A stretch of 64,000 nt of DNA from USCg-Taylor sp050740455 (GTDB lineage Bacteria > Pseudomonadota > Gammaproteobacteria > JACCXJ01). The DNA is taken from the NCBI GenBank assembly GCA_050740455.1, contig JBOIDF010000006.1:1-64000 (forward strand), read 5' to 3'. A program made the position numbers and the translations under genes. Shown piece after piece: positions 1 to 8,992 of this stretch (positions are counted from its first letter, which is position 1; every line of letters begins with the position of its first letter). The notes below the pieces were generated by a model. That model made no database searches. It was not told where the DNA came from and was given only the letters and a program-made list of their open reading frames with translations.

Positions 1-1
1 C

Positions 2-103
2 CTCGATCCCAAGCCCTATCGCTGGCGCGCCAAGGGTGCGGACATCCTCGCCAAGATCCAGCGCGCTCGCGAAACGATGGCGAAGCAGTCTGCCAATGTA
101 TAG
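2..103 (+). pseudogene. C-terminal end of an IS630-like transposase, cut by the window edge
   Basis: The first 102 bases read as an open frame of 33 residues (beginning LDPKPYRWRAKGADILAKIQ) and stop at TAG. A KPFxWxxxADxIL pattern close to the C-terminus is characteristic of IS630-family DDE transposases, so I read this as the tail of such a gene whose body lies left of the window. The neighbouring nuclease gene on the other strand loses its 3' end about 20 bases further on, which fits an insertion-sequence end falling at about position 118. Whether the transposase is intact cannot be judged. Another family with a similar tail is possible. Confidence 0.5.
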
Positions 104-122
104 CCATTTGTGAAACACTACA

Positions 123-437
123 CTAGTTCCTGAGCCTCCAGCCTTCGCCACCGAGTACGATGTACGCCTTTTCGTAGCTCGCGTTCTCCAACGCCTCGAT
201 GAGACAAATAACCTCGAACGGCACTTTCTGCTCCGCGGTTCCTGAAACCTGCTGCCATTTCACCGAAACGAGAAACTTTCGGCCGTCCCTCTCGACAAGC
301 GCGTCCACGAAGTGGCTTCCGCAACCCAGACGTTCGCCAAGCTTGACCTGCACGCGATATGCGTATCCGCCATGATCCAAGGCAGGAAGGACCATGCGCT
401 CAAGGACTCCGCCGGTGCGCGTGTTCCGGGAGCTCAT
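123..437 (-). CDS. PD-(D/E)XK-type restriction nuclease, probably 3'-truncated
   Basis: The 104-residue product has the look of a small PD-(D/E)XK nuclease: a GGVLERMVLPAL helix, then HFVDALVERDGRKFLVSVKWQ, in which the Asp and the Lys of the S-V-K strand would be metal-site residues, then a conserved T/AEQKVPFE segment. Its ATG overlaps the stop of the upstream adenine methylase by 4 bp (ATGA), so the two were probably a coupled restriction-modification pair. The protein ends abruptly after GGEGWRLRN close to the presumed IS630 end at about 118, and relatives of this type are longer, so the C-terminus is probably missing. Function as an active endonuclease is doubtful. The family call rests on motif reading only. 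Confidence 0.6.
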   Translation of the reverse strand: MSSRNTRTGGVLERMVLPALDHGGYAYRVQVKLGERLGCGSHFVDALVERDGRKFLVSVKWQQVSGTAEQKVPFEVICLIEALENASYEKAYIVLGGEGWRLRN

Positions 438-1264
438 TCAGGCAGGTTCCGGATCGCTAGCACTTCCGGCGCAGGCGTGCGGTCACCGGTACAGCTAATT
501 CTGCGGGGTGCTTCGAGAAACCTCAGTGTGTAGCCAAGCTCCCGGTAAAGCCTTATGATTCGCTTCGTCGCTTGGTTTGATAGAACGACGGGGCCGGGAT
601 GCGTGGCAAACCATTCGGCGGTCTCGACCTGCTCTTCCCAGCTGAAGCCGTCCTTCGAATACTGACGAAACTCAACGTCGTAGGGCGGATCCGCATAGAC
701 GAAATCGGCTGAATCTAGTGGGATGCGTGAGAAGTGCCTTGTCATAAACTCCCAGTCCTTGAAGGCATCTATGTATTCGACAAATTCGGTTCTGTAATTA
801 ATACTCTTATAGCGACCGAAGGGAACGTTGAACTCGCCAGCGCGGTTGAACCGGCAAAGGCCATTATAGCCGGTCCTATTGAGGTAGTAGAAAAGGACAG
901 CCGCTTCCGCGCTCTCGCCCTGGCCGGCAGACAATAGCCTGTTGAACTCTTCCCGGTGCGAGTAGTACGAGGTGCTGTTGTTTTCCTGCCGCAAATTGAC
1001 CGAGAGCCCTCGCTTCAGCCATCGGTAGAAGTTGATAAGATGCGGGTTGATGTCGTTCAGAAGCGCCCGATTGGGCATAAGGCCCAGCGTCACAGCCAGT
1101 CCCCCGCAAAACGGCTCTACCAAGCGGCGATGGCGATTGCCGTGCCAGTAGGCGACGAGGTGCGGGAGCTGCCAGCGCTTGCCTCCGGCCCATTTGAGCG
1201 GGGGACGGACAACGCCGTTGCTTCGAACACCGAAAACGGCCTGCGCGCGGTGGGATATAACCAT
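434..1264 (-). CDS. dam: DNA adenine methylase, Dam/DpnM type
   Basis: This is an N6-adenine DNA methyltransferase of the D12 class. It shows the N-terminal LKWAGGKRWQLPHL segment, the SAM-binding motif RLVEPFCGGLAV, the family signature YYLNRTGYNGLCRFN and the catalytic DPPY motif (YADPPYDV), in the order expected for Dam. I chose the ATG at 1264 because it has GGAGGAA just upstream and gives 276 residues, close to the usual Dam length. The frame stays open further upstream, but that part encodes a helicase remnant. It is coupled by a 4-bp overlap to the nuclease gene, so it probably protected DNA against that enzyme. With the nuclease clipped it may now be an orphan methylase. Confidence 0.85.
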   Translation of the reverse strand: MVISHRAQAVFGVRSNGVVRPPLKWAGGKRWQLPHLVAYWHGNRHRRLVEPFCGGLAVTLGLMPNRALLNDINPHLINFYRWLKRGLSVNLRQENNSTSYYSHREEFNRLLSAGQGESAEAAVLFYYLNRTGYNGLCRFNRAGEFNVPFGRYKSINYRTEFVEYIDAFKDWEFMTRHFSRIPLDSADFVYADPPYDVEFRQYSKDGFSWEEQVETAEWFATHPGPVVLSNQATKRIIRLYRELGYTLRFLEAPRRISCTGDRTPAPEVLAIRNLPE

Positions 1265-1557
1265 TTCTTCCTCCCACATCTTTACGAGATTCTTTGGGCA
1301 GATAATGAGCGTTTCCGTAAAGTGGTCATCCTGAAAGTAGCGGCGCGCAGCTCGTCCTGCGGTCGGCGCTGCATGCCCACGAGCAGGCGGCATTGCTTGT
1401 CCGGCCCACCCGTCCATTGTTCCACAAGGTCGTCAATCGCCTTCCATCCGCGGAGATTGAAGTAGCCGACGCAGACATCCGAGCGGTTGGCGACCTCCAG
1501 GGTGGCCCGAAGCGCGGGGAGCAGGTCGAGCTCGATGTTATCGAAGATGCGGGGCAT
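1265..1557 (-). pseudogene. Remnant of a PLD-domain/SNF2 helicase gene
   Basis: From the ATG at 1557 the frame encodes MPRIFDNIELDLLPAL, then a stretch containing VGYFNLRGWKAIDDLVEQW and LLVGMQRRPQDEL. This is the N-terminus I associate with large SNF2-type helicases that begin with a phospholipase-D-like domain. Directly after DEL the homology jumps to another frame, giving YFQDDHFTETLIICPKNL and KMWEE, which resembles the helicase region around the ATP-binding core. Hundreds of codons are therefore missing and the frame is shifted. What is left runs into the Dam start. The parent gene type often occurs in phage-defence loci, which agrees with the neighbouring methylase and nuclease. It is certainly non-functional as a helicase. 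Confidence 0.65.
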
Positions 1558-1664
1558 GATTTCTTATCATTGTACGGGATCCCCATAACGCCGCGTTATC
1601 ATCCAAGGTGTGCCGGGAACGGCGGCCGATGCGAGCGGCTCGGGCTCGGCGTCCCCGAGCGGAA

Positions 1665-2060
1665 TCAATCAGGCCAGCGCCAGAAGAGGTCGATAGCACT
1701 TGAGCCCTTGGTGTGAGTTGAAGCCTCGATGTTCCAGCGGGGCGCGAGCTGATGCCCGATCGAAACCTCCTGCCCCTCCTCGCCTGTCAGTTCCTGCGAG
1801 ACCCCGATGCGAGTGTCGGGAGTGAGGTGACGTGCAAAGCCGATACGCCCGCCGCTGAAATCAACCTCCCGCAGATCAATGCCGAGATCCGAAAGCCCGA
1901 GCGTCTCGGATACGGACTCGGCGAGCGTCGAGGCGGCGCAACCGCTCGCGAGGGCCAGGGCCTGTTGCTGAAGATCACTCTGCTCGCCCCGGCTGAGCTT
2001 GGTCACGGGCTTGCCAAAAAGAAGCAAGGCGAGGACATCCGATTGCTCCAGAGGTGGGAC
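1665..2060 (-). pseudogene. Orphan 3' fragment of a second tamB gene
   Basis: The frame reads PPLEQSDVLALLLFGKPV and continues to FWRWPD, and aligns residue for residue with the last ~125 residues of the full TamB ending at 7865 (there PPLDQADILAVLLFGKPA to IIWNKRY). Shared landmarks are the DFSGGRIGFARHLTP block and a Q-x-VSI stretch. There is no plausible start codon at its 5' end, which breaks off near 2060, so this is a truncated copy of the DUF490 domain. It lies in the opposite orientation, about 200 bp upstream of tamA. The divergence is considerable, so it is either an old duplication or was brought in with a second tamB. Confidence 0.75.
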
Positions 2061-2269
2061 GCTTTATAGCCGGAGCGAGGGTTGCTGCAAGGTCCCCTTG
2101 ACGATGAGATCCACAGTGTAGTCCGGGAGCCGGTGCGACGCCGCCAGCGTTGTGTTTTAATAAGCCTTTAGCGACACGCAAACAGTTAGTGCTCGCTCGC
2201 AGAATGAGCGTGGGCATCACTCGGGAGCATGGTCTAATTGATGGATACGGGAAGCGCGTCGATCAGCAC

Positions 2270-4078
2270 ATGAAGAAATCCTTTCTCTGTCTGATGCTCG
2301 GGTGTTTCTGGCACGCGTATCTCCCGGCGGTCACGATCAAGGAGCTGGACCCGTCGCGACAGTATCGCCTCAAAGGGGTACAGATCGCTGGTAATAAGGT
2401 CTTCCCCGCTAGCGCTCTTGGAAAGGAGGTCCTTACCAAGAGTCGTCCCTTTTACTTGTTCTGGCGCGAGCCGCCGATATTTGACCCGCTCGTCTTCGAG
2501 ACCGATATCAAACGACTGCAGCGCTTCTATGAAGAGCGCGGGTACTACGGCGCACGAGTGGGCTATGACCTTGAGATCGACGAGGAGGGGCTGATCACCG
2601 CGCGCATTCGGATAGTGGAAGGCCAGCCGGTCAAGGTGCAAGACGTCACCGTCGAGATCGCTAGAGACAAGACGCCCGATCGGATACCAGACCTGCCTTT
2701 GAAGTCGGGTGAGATCTTTACAGAAGAAGCCTATCAGCAAAGCGAGGAGGCCTTGCGGGCCTATTATCTGGATCGGGGTCACGCCCATGTGGAGACCCAG
2801 CGCGAAGCGGAAATCGATCCAAGAGAACGCCAGGCATGGGTAGACTACAGCGTCAAACCCGGACCGCGAGCCGTGTTCGGAGAGACACGGGTGCAGGGAA
2901 CGGAGCGGGTTTCTCCGGAGCTGATCGTGCGAGAACTCACCTATAAACGAGGTGATCAGTTCTCTCTTGGGCAGATCAAGGTCTCGCGGGAGAAGATCGT
3001 CAACCTGGGATTATTTCGCTCCGTGCAGTTGGCTCCCGAAGAGACCCAGAAAGATGCCAGAATGGTCCCCATGCGAGTCCGTGTCGAGGAGCAATCGCCG
3101 CGAGACATTCGCATCGGCCTAGGCTATGGGACAGAAGACCAGTTTCGCGGCCAGGTCCAGTGGACTCATCGCAACTGGCTTGGGGACGGTCGCCAGCTGT
3201 CCTTCAATCTTAAGGGGTCATTTATCACGCGCGAGCTAGACGCAAACTTCATCCAACCTCACTTCCTTACCCCGCATACGCTGGGGGCAATCAACTTGGC
3301 CCTGGGTCAAGAGGATGAGGAGACCTTCCTGCTTAACTTCTCGCGCTTCCGTCCGCGCCTAGAGCATCGGTTCTCTCCCGCGCTGTCTGGGTTCATCGGC
3401 TACCGGTTGGAATATGACAAGCTGGAAGAGGTGGCTGACGCGACGGTCCAGGCGCTCGGTGGGATCAAAGAAAAAGGCTTTCTGGCAGGCCCCACACTGG
3501 GCGTGGTGTGGAACGCCACGGACGATCTGCTCAATCCCCAAAAAGGGGGCATCGTGACTCTAGGGGCCGAGCAGGCCGGTCAGCCCTGGGGTGGGGACTT
3601 TCGATTCTTTAGGCTGAGCGCCGAGGGAAAGGCGTATCAGCAGGTGGGGTGGGAGACCGTGTTGGCCGGTCGCCTGAAGATCGGTATCGCGGATAGCCTT
3701 GGGGCGGACGATGATTTCCCGCTCTTCGAGCGCTTCTACGCAGGTGGCGAGAAGAGCGTGCGCGGCTATGGCCGCAGGCGGCTCGGACCGCTGAGTAGCG
3801 CAGACGATCCCATTGGCGGCCTGAGCCTGGTGGAGGGTTCCATCGAGTTGCGCCGCCCGCTGTGGAGGGATCTCAGCGGAGCGGTGTTTCTGGACTTTGG
3901 CCAGGTCTCGACACGCGCCTACGACCTCCCGTTCGGCGAGCTGGAATTTTCCACTGGTTTCGGCGTATCCTATCTGACCCCGGTTGGACCATTGCGTTTA
4001 GACTTAGGCTTCCCCCTCAATCCACCCCCCGGCGATCCGGCCTGGCAGGTGCATTTCAGCATCGGGCAGTTCTTTTAA
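2270..4078 (+). CDS. tamA: Outer-membrane translocation/assembly protein TamA (BamA/Omp85 family)
   Basis: This is the outer-membrane half of the TAM complex, which helps insert or assemble outer-membrane proteins together with TamB. The ATG at 2270 gives a 602-residue precursor with a signal peptide (MKKSFLCLMLGCFW). POTRA-like repeats follow over roughly residues 30-280 (YRLKGVQIAGNKVF, AVFGETRVQGTERV). The C-terminal half is an Omp85 beta-barrel with the conserved YGRRRLGPL-like loop and a terminal Phe (FSIGQFF). The frame is open further 5', but those starts would place extra sequence before the signal peptide. The stop is one base from the tamB ATG, so the two genes form an operon. Confidence 0.9.
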   Translation: MKKSFLCLMLGCFWHAYLPAVTIKELDPSRQYRLKGVQIAGNKVFPASALGKEVLTKSRPFYLFWREPPIFDPLVFETDIKRLQRFYEERGYYGARVGYDLEIDEEGLITARIRIVEGQPVKVQDVTVEIARDKTPDRIPDLPLKSGEIFTEEAYQQSEEALRAYYLDRGHAHVETQREAEIDPRERQAWVDYSVKPGPRAVFGETRVQGTERVSPELIVRELTYKRGDQFSLGQIKVSREKIVNLGLFRSVQLAPEETQKDARMVPMRVRVEEQSPRDIRIGLGYGTEDQFRGQVQWTHRNWLGDGRQLSFNLKGSFITRELDANFIQPHFLTPHTLGAINLALGQEDEETFLLNFSRFRPRLEHRFSPALSGFIGYRLEYDKLEEVADATVQALGGIKEKGFLAGPTLGVVWNATDDLLNPQKGGIVTLGAEQAGQPWGGDFRFFRLSAEGKAYQQVGWETVLAGRLKIGIADSLGADDDFPLFERFYAGGEKSVRGYGRRRLGPLSSADDPIGGLSLVEGSIELRRPLWRDLSGAVFLDFGQVSTRAYDLPFGELEFSTGFGVSYLTPVGPLRLDLGFPLNPPPGDPAWQVHFSIGQFF

Positions 4079-4079
4079 C

Positions 4080-7000
4080 ATGGCGAGGACAAGGACTTAT
4101 TTCGGCCGGACAGCGTTAATCGCAAGCGGGGTATTACTGCTCGTCGTAATAGGGCTCGTGCTGTATTCGCGCACCGAAGGATTTCGCGATCGCTTGCGCG
4201 ATGAATTAGTAGCCGCCTTGAGCGAGAACGTCCAGGGCCAAATCGGCCTGGGAAGCGTGCAAGGGTCGATATGGACCAACCTGGTCCTTTCGGATCTCAC
4301 CCTGCGATACCAAGGGGAAGTAGTCCTGGCGGTGCCGCGCATCACCGCGAGCTACCGGCTGCTATCCTTGCTCAGGGGCCGTGTAGAGGTCGACTCTTTG
4401 CGGATCGTCGGGGTTGTGGTGACGGCTAAGCAAGATGCACAAGGTCATTGGAACCTGGTAGAGGCGCTGTCTCCAAGAAAACCGGAGGCCGAAGAAGGCG
4501 CAGGGTTACCGCTGACGGTAGCCCTCGATGCGGTAGTGTTGCGCGGGCGTCGTATCGATCTCCGACTGCCGGGTGGCCAAAGTTATCATTTAACGGATAC
4601 AGAGCTGGATGCCCATGTCGTGCTCGACCCCGCGGGCGTCGCGGCCGAGGTCAGTCGGCTGGCAACACGGCTGACGGCATCGGGAATGCCTCCCGTTCAA
4701 ATGGAGGCCGCGCTTGCTTACCAAGACGCCACCGCGCCTGCCACCGCGCGGGTCCAGCATTTGGTCCTCTCCACGCCGCTGTCTAGCCTACGCTTTGCAG
4801 GCGAGCTCCGCGACCTAAAGGCTCCCCACGTTGAGGCGAGGATGTCGATCGATAAGTTGGCCGCGGCAGACGTCCGCAAGTTCGTTCCGGATCCGGGGCT
4901 CAAGTCGGATGTGACAGGTAGCCTAGTGGTGCGCGGTCCCCTCTCTCACCTGCAAGCGTCACTCGAGCTCGCAGCCGCCCAATCACGCATCACGGGCGAG
5001 CTGCGGGCCGATAGGAGCGGAGCTCGACCGCGATACGCGGCCACGGCCCGCCTGGTGCGGCTCGATCTAGCCGATCTCCTCGGGTTAGAAGACTTGGCCG
5101 GGGTTGTGGATGGCACGCTGTCGGCGCGCGGATCAGGCGCGTCATTGGACCAACTTTCGGCACAAGCCGAGCTAAAAGGCCGCGGATTGCGAGTAGGCGA
5201 TTGGCAGATCGGTACGGCCGCCACAGACACGCGCCTGGACCGCGGTAGCGCTACGCTCAAAGGGGAGGTGAGGGGAGAATCGGGTAAGGCGACCTGGCAA
5301 GGAGAGGTCCGCTTGGGAGAAACGCCCCATTATCGGCTCGACCTATCGGCCGAGCACTTAGACATCAAGAAGCTTGCGGCAGGAGGAGAGCCGATCGAAA
5401 GTGACCTTAACCTGAAGGCCACGATAAGCGGGGAGGGCCTGGCCCTCGCGGACATGAACACCAGGGCCAAGGTCGATCTACTCCCATCCCGCGTGGGGCC
5501 TGTTCAGGTCCGAAGCGGACGGCTCGATGCACAGCTTGCAAACCAGCGTGTTCGGATCGACCAGGGGCGGCTCCTCGCCAAGGGCACCAACATAGCCATC
5601 AGCGGACAGGTAGCCACGAAGGCGGATGCGCCCGGAGCACTGTCTTACACGGTGCAGATGGATGATATCGGGCCGTGGCTCGCTCTTGCCGGCCGACAAG
5701 GGTCTGGAAGGCTGGAGCTTAGGGGAAAAGCGAAAGGCGCGATCGGCGACTTGGCGGCACAGGGTGAGCTGAAGGCAGCCGCCTTGCGCCTGCCGGACTT
5801 TTCTTTAAAGAGCGGGGCCCTCGACTTCGACATCCGTGGAATCGGAAGGCCGCAGCCGCGGGGCACCGCAACGGCCCGCCTGGCCGGGCTAAAGGCCGCA
5901 AATGTTGGTCTCAGGACACTCGATGCCAATGTCACCTTGCCGCCCGCGAAAACCCTATTCGCTCAGATCGCAGTAAAGGCGCAGGACACTGAGGCGCGTG
6001 CCCACCGGTTGCGCTTGGACGTCCGATCGCTAGTCGACCGACTCGCCGTAGGCCTCAAGGAGCTTCGGCTGGCGTTGCCCGGGGGCGCTTGGCAACTCGC
6101 ACAGCCGGCCGACGTTGCTAAAAAGGGAGATGACATCACCATCGACAACTTTCTGCTTGTCAATGGAGACCAGCGCTTGCTCGCTAGAGGCACGTTCTCG
6201 CTATCGGGTGGCCAAGACCTCAGGCTGCAGATCGATCGATTCGAACTCGCCAGTTTGCAAGCGCTATTAGAGCAGCCTCGATTGGCAGGGCGTCTAGATG
6301 TACGGGCAGACATCGGTGGGACGGCTGCGGCCCCGCGGATAGCCGCCACCGGGAATATAGCTAAACTAACGGTAGGCGATCAGGCCTTGGCTGGCGTTTC
6401 GACTCGCCTCACCTATGGCGAGCGCCGAGCGACGTTGGACATGGTCGTGAAGCAGGACGCAGCACACGCGCTTACCGCGACGGGCAGCCTGCCGGTGACC
6501 GTAGCTTGGGCAGGCGGCTTTAAGGCGGAGGCTCACGGCGACCTGGACGCTAGCATACGTTCCACCGGTCTGGACCTGGCCGTGCTCAATGCGCTGGCGG
6601 ACCAGGGCATACGCGACGTGGAAGGGAAGCTGGTCCTGGACCTGCGGCTGCAGGGTCCGGTGTCACGCCCGCAGCCCTCGGGTCGCTTTGGACTGCGCGA
6701 GGGTAAGGCCACGGTAGAGGCAACCGGCTTGACTTATGCCGATGTAACGCTGCTCGGAACGATGAGTCCGGATCAGATACGGATCGAGCAGGTCTCGGCT
6801 CAGTCACGCCAAGGCCAGATCCAAGGCCGCGGGCGGGTAGACATTTCCGGCTACCGGCCGCAGCGAGTCGAGCTTTCGCTAACCGCAACGCGTTGGCCGG
6901 CGATCTGGACGCGCCAGTACAAGGCCGAGATCGACTTGCAGGTGGATGCCCAAGGGCCGCTTAGCTCACCCAGTGTGACTGGCCAGGCGGAGGTGCTCCA

Positions 7001-7865
7001 TGCGCGCCTGCGTCCGGATCTCACGATCCTCCAGGACAAGCCGATCACGCCCCGGGATGAGACGATCGTCGTAGTCCAAGCCGAGGATCGGGTCAAACCG
7101 GAGCCGCAACAGCAAGCGCAGGAACCAGGGCTTGGCGAAAGCCCGATATACGAGGCGCTAGCGCTGGATTTCGTCCTGCGCTTGGGCCGTGACACGCAGG
7201 TGAGGCATCCCGATGCGAGACTAGAACTGACGGGTGATGTCCGAGCCAGAAAGCCAAAGGGCGGCCCGCTTTCCTTGGTAGGCGGCATCGAAGTCGAGAA
7301 GGGTTGGGCCGGGTTCAAAGGCCGCCGTTTTACTATGGAACGTGGCCGGGTCATGTTTACGGGTGGCCGAGAGATCGATCCATTGCTAGACATCGTGGCG
7401 GCACATCAAGCGTCCGAGTATCTGGTCAAGGTGGTTGTCGCAGGCAGCGCAGAGAAGCCGACACTGGACCTGGAGAGCGAGCCGCCGCTAGACCAAGCCG
7501 ATATTCTGGCCGTGCTCCTCTTTGGCAAGCCCGCGAGTGAGCTGGAGCGGGGCGAGAAGCTGGACTTGCAACGCCAAGCCGTGTCGCTGGCCGGCAGCTA
7601 CGCGGCGTCGGCGATCGGACAGTCTGTCTCAGACGCATTGGGACTCGAAGCACTGGGTGTGGAGATGGACTTCTCGGGCGGGCAAGTTGGCCTCGAGCGT
7701 TATCTGACGCCCAAGACTCGGATCTCGATATCCCAGGACCTGGTCGGAAGAAAGGGGCAGGAAGTATCCATACACTATGATCTGGCTCCGGGCTGGGAAC
7801 TCGGCACCGTGACCAGCTCCTCGGGCTCCAGCGGGGCAGATATCATCTGGAATAAGCGATATTAA
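4080..7865 (+). CDS. tamB: Translocation/assembly module inner-membrane protein TamB (DUF490)
   Basis: The 1261-residue product has one N-terminal membrane anchor (about residues 10-30, ALIASGVLLLVVIGLVLY), an AsmA-like start, a very long repetitive beta-rich periplasmic region, and the C-terminal DUF490 domain (about the last 330 residues, with VLLFGKPASELERGEK and DFSGGQVGLERYLTP). TamB-like proteins span the periplasm and work with TamA in outer-membrane protein assembly and in lipid transport. The length matches E. coli TamB. It begins one base after the tamA stop and the pair looks intact. A short proline- and glutamine-rich linker (KPEPQQQAQEP) sits near residue 1010, before DUF490. Confidence 0.92.
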   Translation: MARTRTYFGRTALIASGVLLLVVIGLVLYSRTEGFRDRLRDELVAALSENVQGQIGLGSVQGSIWTNLVLSDLTLRYQGEVVLAVPRITASYRLLSLLRGRVEVDSLRIVGVVVTAKQDAQGHWNLVEALSPRKPEAEEGAGLPLTVALDAVVLRGRRIDLRLPGGQSYHLTDTELDAHVVLDPAGVAAEVSRLATRLTASGMPPVQMEAALAYQDATAPATARVQHLVLSTPLSSLRFAGELRDLKAPHVEARMSIDKLAAADVRKFVPDPGLKSDVTGSLVVRGPLSHLQASLELAAAQSRITGELRADRSGARPRYAATARLVRLDLADLLGLEDLAGVVDGTLSARGSGASLDQLSAQAELKGRGLRVGDWQIGTAATDTRLDRGSATLKGEVRGESGKATWQGEVRLGETPHYRLDLSAEHLDIKKLAAGGEPIESDLNLKATISGEGLALADMNTRAKVDLLPSRVGPVQVRSGRLDAQLANQRVRIDQGRLLAKGTNIAISGQVATKADAPGALSYTVQMDDIGPWLALAGRQGSGRLELRGKAKGAIGDLAAQGELKAAALRLPDFSLKSGALDFDIRGIGRPQPRGTATARLAGLKAANVGLRTLDANVTLPPAKTLFAQIAVKAQDTEARAHRLRLDVRSLVDRLAVGLKELRLALPGGAWQLAQPADVAKKGDDITIDNFLLVNGDQRLLARGTFSLSGGQDLRLQIDRFELASLQALLEQPRLAGRLDVRADIGGTAAAPRIAATGNIAKLTVGDQALAGVSTRLTYGERRATLDMVVKQDAAHALTATGSLPVTVAWAGGFKAEAHGDLDASIRSTGLDLAVLNALADQGIRDVEGKLVLDLRLQGPVSRPQPSGRFGLREGKATVEATGLTYADVTLLGTMSPDQIRIEQVSAQSRQGQIQGRGRVDISGYRPQRVELSLTATRWPAIWTRQYKAEIDLQVDAQGPLSSPSVTGQAEVLHARLRPDLTILQDKPITPRDETIVVVQAEDRVKPEPQQQAQEPGLGESPIYEALALDFVLRLGRDTQVRHPDARLELTGDVRARKPKGGPLSLVGGIEVEKGWAGFKGRRFTMERGRVMFTGGREIDPLLDIVAAHQASEYLVKVVVAGSAEKPTLDLESEPPLDQADILAVLLFGKPASELERGEKLDLQRQAVSLAGSYAASAIGQSVSDALGLEALGVEMDFSGGQVGLERYLTPKTRISISQDLVGRKGQEVSIHYDLAPGWELGTVTSSSGSSGADIIWNKRY

Positions 7866-7873
7866 TCGCTGAT

Positions 7874-8044
7874 ATGGATCGCCACGAGCCCGCTCCATCG
7901 ATCAAGGACGAGGTCGTGCGTGAGGCCCGCGCTTTAATAACCTTGCGCCTGGTCGTAGCGGACTACACGCTCAAGGTCGGTTTTGAAGGTCACAAGATCG
8001 AATCGGAGATAGGCACGCCAGGGCGAATACCATTAAAGCGTTGA
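7874..8044 (+). CDS. Possible small ORF of 56 residues, unknown
   Basis: Seven bases after the tamB stop an ATG opens a frame of 56 codons (MDRHEPAPSIKDEVVREARA and onward) ending in TGA. The peptide is charged, with an EVVREARALITLRLVV amphipathic stretch. I see no strong ribosome-binding site and recognise no family. Translation by read-on from tamB is possible. The rest of the gap up to 8259 holds AT-richer sequence with no clear RNA gene. Confidence 0.3.
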   Translation: MDRHEPAPSIKDEVVREARALITLRLVVADYTLKVGFEGHKIESEIGTPGRIPLKR

Positions 8045-8259
8045 CTCGTCCCCGAGGATTAATCTGGTGTGCGTTTTCGGTAAAAACTTCCCATGCTCAC
8101 CGGCAGTTATTACCGGCGCGCGCTGCCTCAGAAAAGCTCATTAACGATGCGGCGAGCATTTAAGCCCTTGAAACCAAGTTTTTACATCAATGCGAGGTGC
8201 TTGGCACTTGGGTTGCTCAAGTGTGCGTATGCTATGCGCGACAAGCCGAGGGTTGAGAT

Positions 8260-8883
8260 ATGTTGAATACTGATCCTATCGCGGCCACCGAGGAACAGAG
8301 ATCCCAGCTTAGCCTCTTCGGAAGTTGGACGATTGATGCGTTGGTGTTGGGCGGGACGCTTGGGTTGGCGTTTCTCGGCGTGGCCATCACCTATGTCAAT
8401 AAGGACTTGAGCTACCTGTATTGGCTCACGATGGTTCCTGTGTTTGCCACCCTTTGTTTCGTTGCTCAGTTGTCGCGTCGCGCGGGCGCCGAGGTCAAAT
8501 GGCCGAGGTTATTGCTCACCGAGGTACTGCACTGGGGCGGGCTTCTGCTCGCTGTGGAGTTGGCTTACACGCTGCTCAGCGCCGGCAATATCCCGCGCGC
8601 CACCACCGGCATGGTAACCCTGCTGCTGTTTGCGCTCGTGACCTTTCTTTATGGAGTACACCTGGATCGGCGATTCCTGGGCGTAGGGGTGTTTCTCGGT
8701 CTCAGCTACGTGGTCATGAGCTATCTGGCGGCATACATCTGGATCTTGCTGCTCATCGCCGCACTCATGGTAACGGTTGCGATCTTCATGGTGAAGCGGC
8801 TCTATTCGCAGCGGGCCGCGACCGCTCCGGTGACCCGCGACGTTCCAGTCACTCCACCAAGCCTTACCGATACGAGGGAGTAA
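8260..8883 (+). CDS. Polytopic membrane protein of unknown function
   Basis: The 207-residue product has a soluble start (MLNTDPIAATEEQRSQLSLF), then about five or six hydrophobic segments (around residues 25-45, 55-70, 88-105, 117-132, 138-155, 157-176), and a soluble proline- and threonine-rich tail. I do not recognise a family; no catalytic motif or transporter signature is visible. It is preceded by about 380 bp without a convincing long gene, so it probably has its own promoter. A sequence such as TTGGGT near 8210, with GCTATG 17 bases downstream, is a weak candidate. The next gene, chaB, starts 109 bp later on the same strand. Confidence 0.7.
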   Translation: MLNTDPIAATEEQRSQLSLFGSWTIDALVLGGTLGLAFLGVAITYVNKDLSYLYWLTMVPVFATLCFVAQLSRRAGAEVKWPRLLLTEVLHWGGLLLAVELAYTLLSAGNIPRATTGMVTLLLFALVTFLYGVHLDRRFLGVGVFLGLSYVVMSYLAAYIWILLLIAALMVTVAIFMVKRLYSQRAATAPVTRDVPVTPPSLTDTRE

Positions 8884-8992
8884 ACTCGGGGGTGTAAGTG
8901 TATGACGACGACAGCATTTACAGGGCGGATGGATCTGGCGTCAATCTGCGCCATGTTGGTCGCTGATGGCCAAGTAGCAATGCGCAGCTGCA

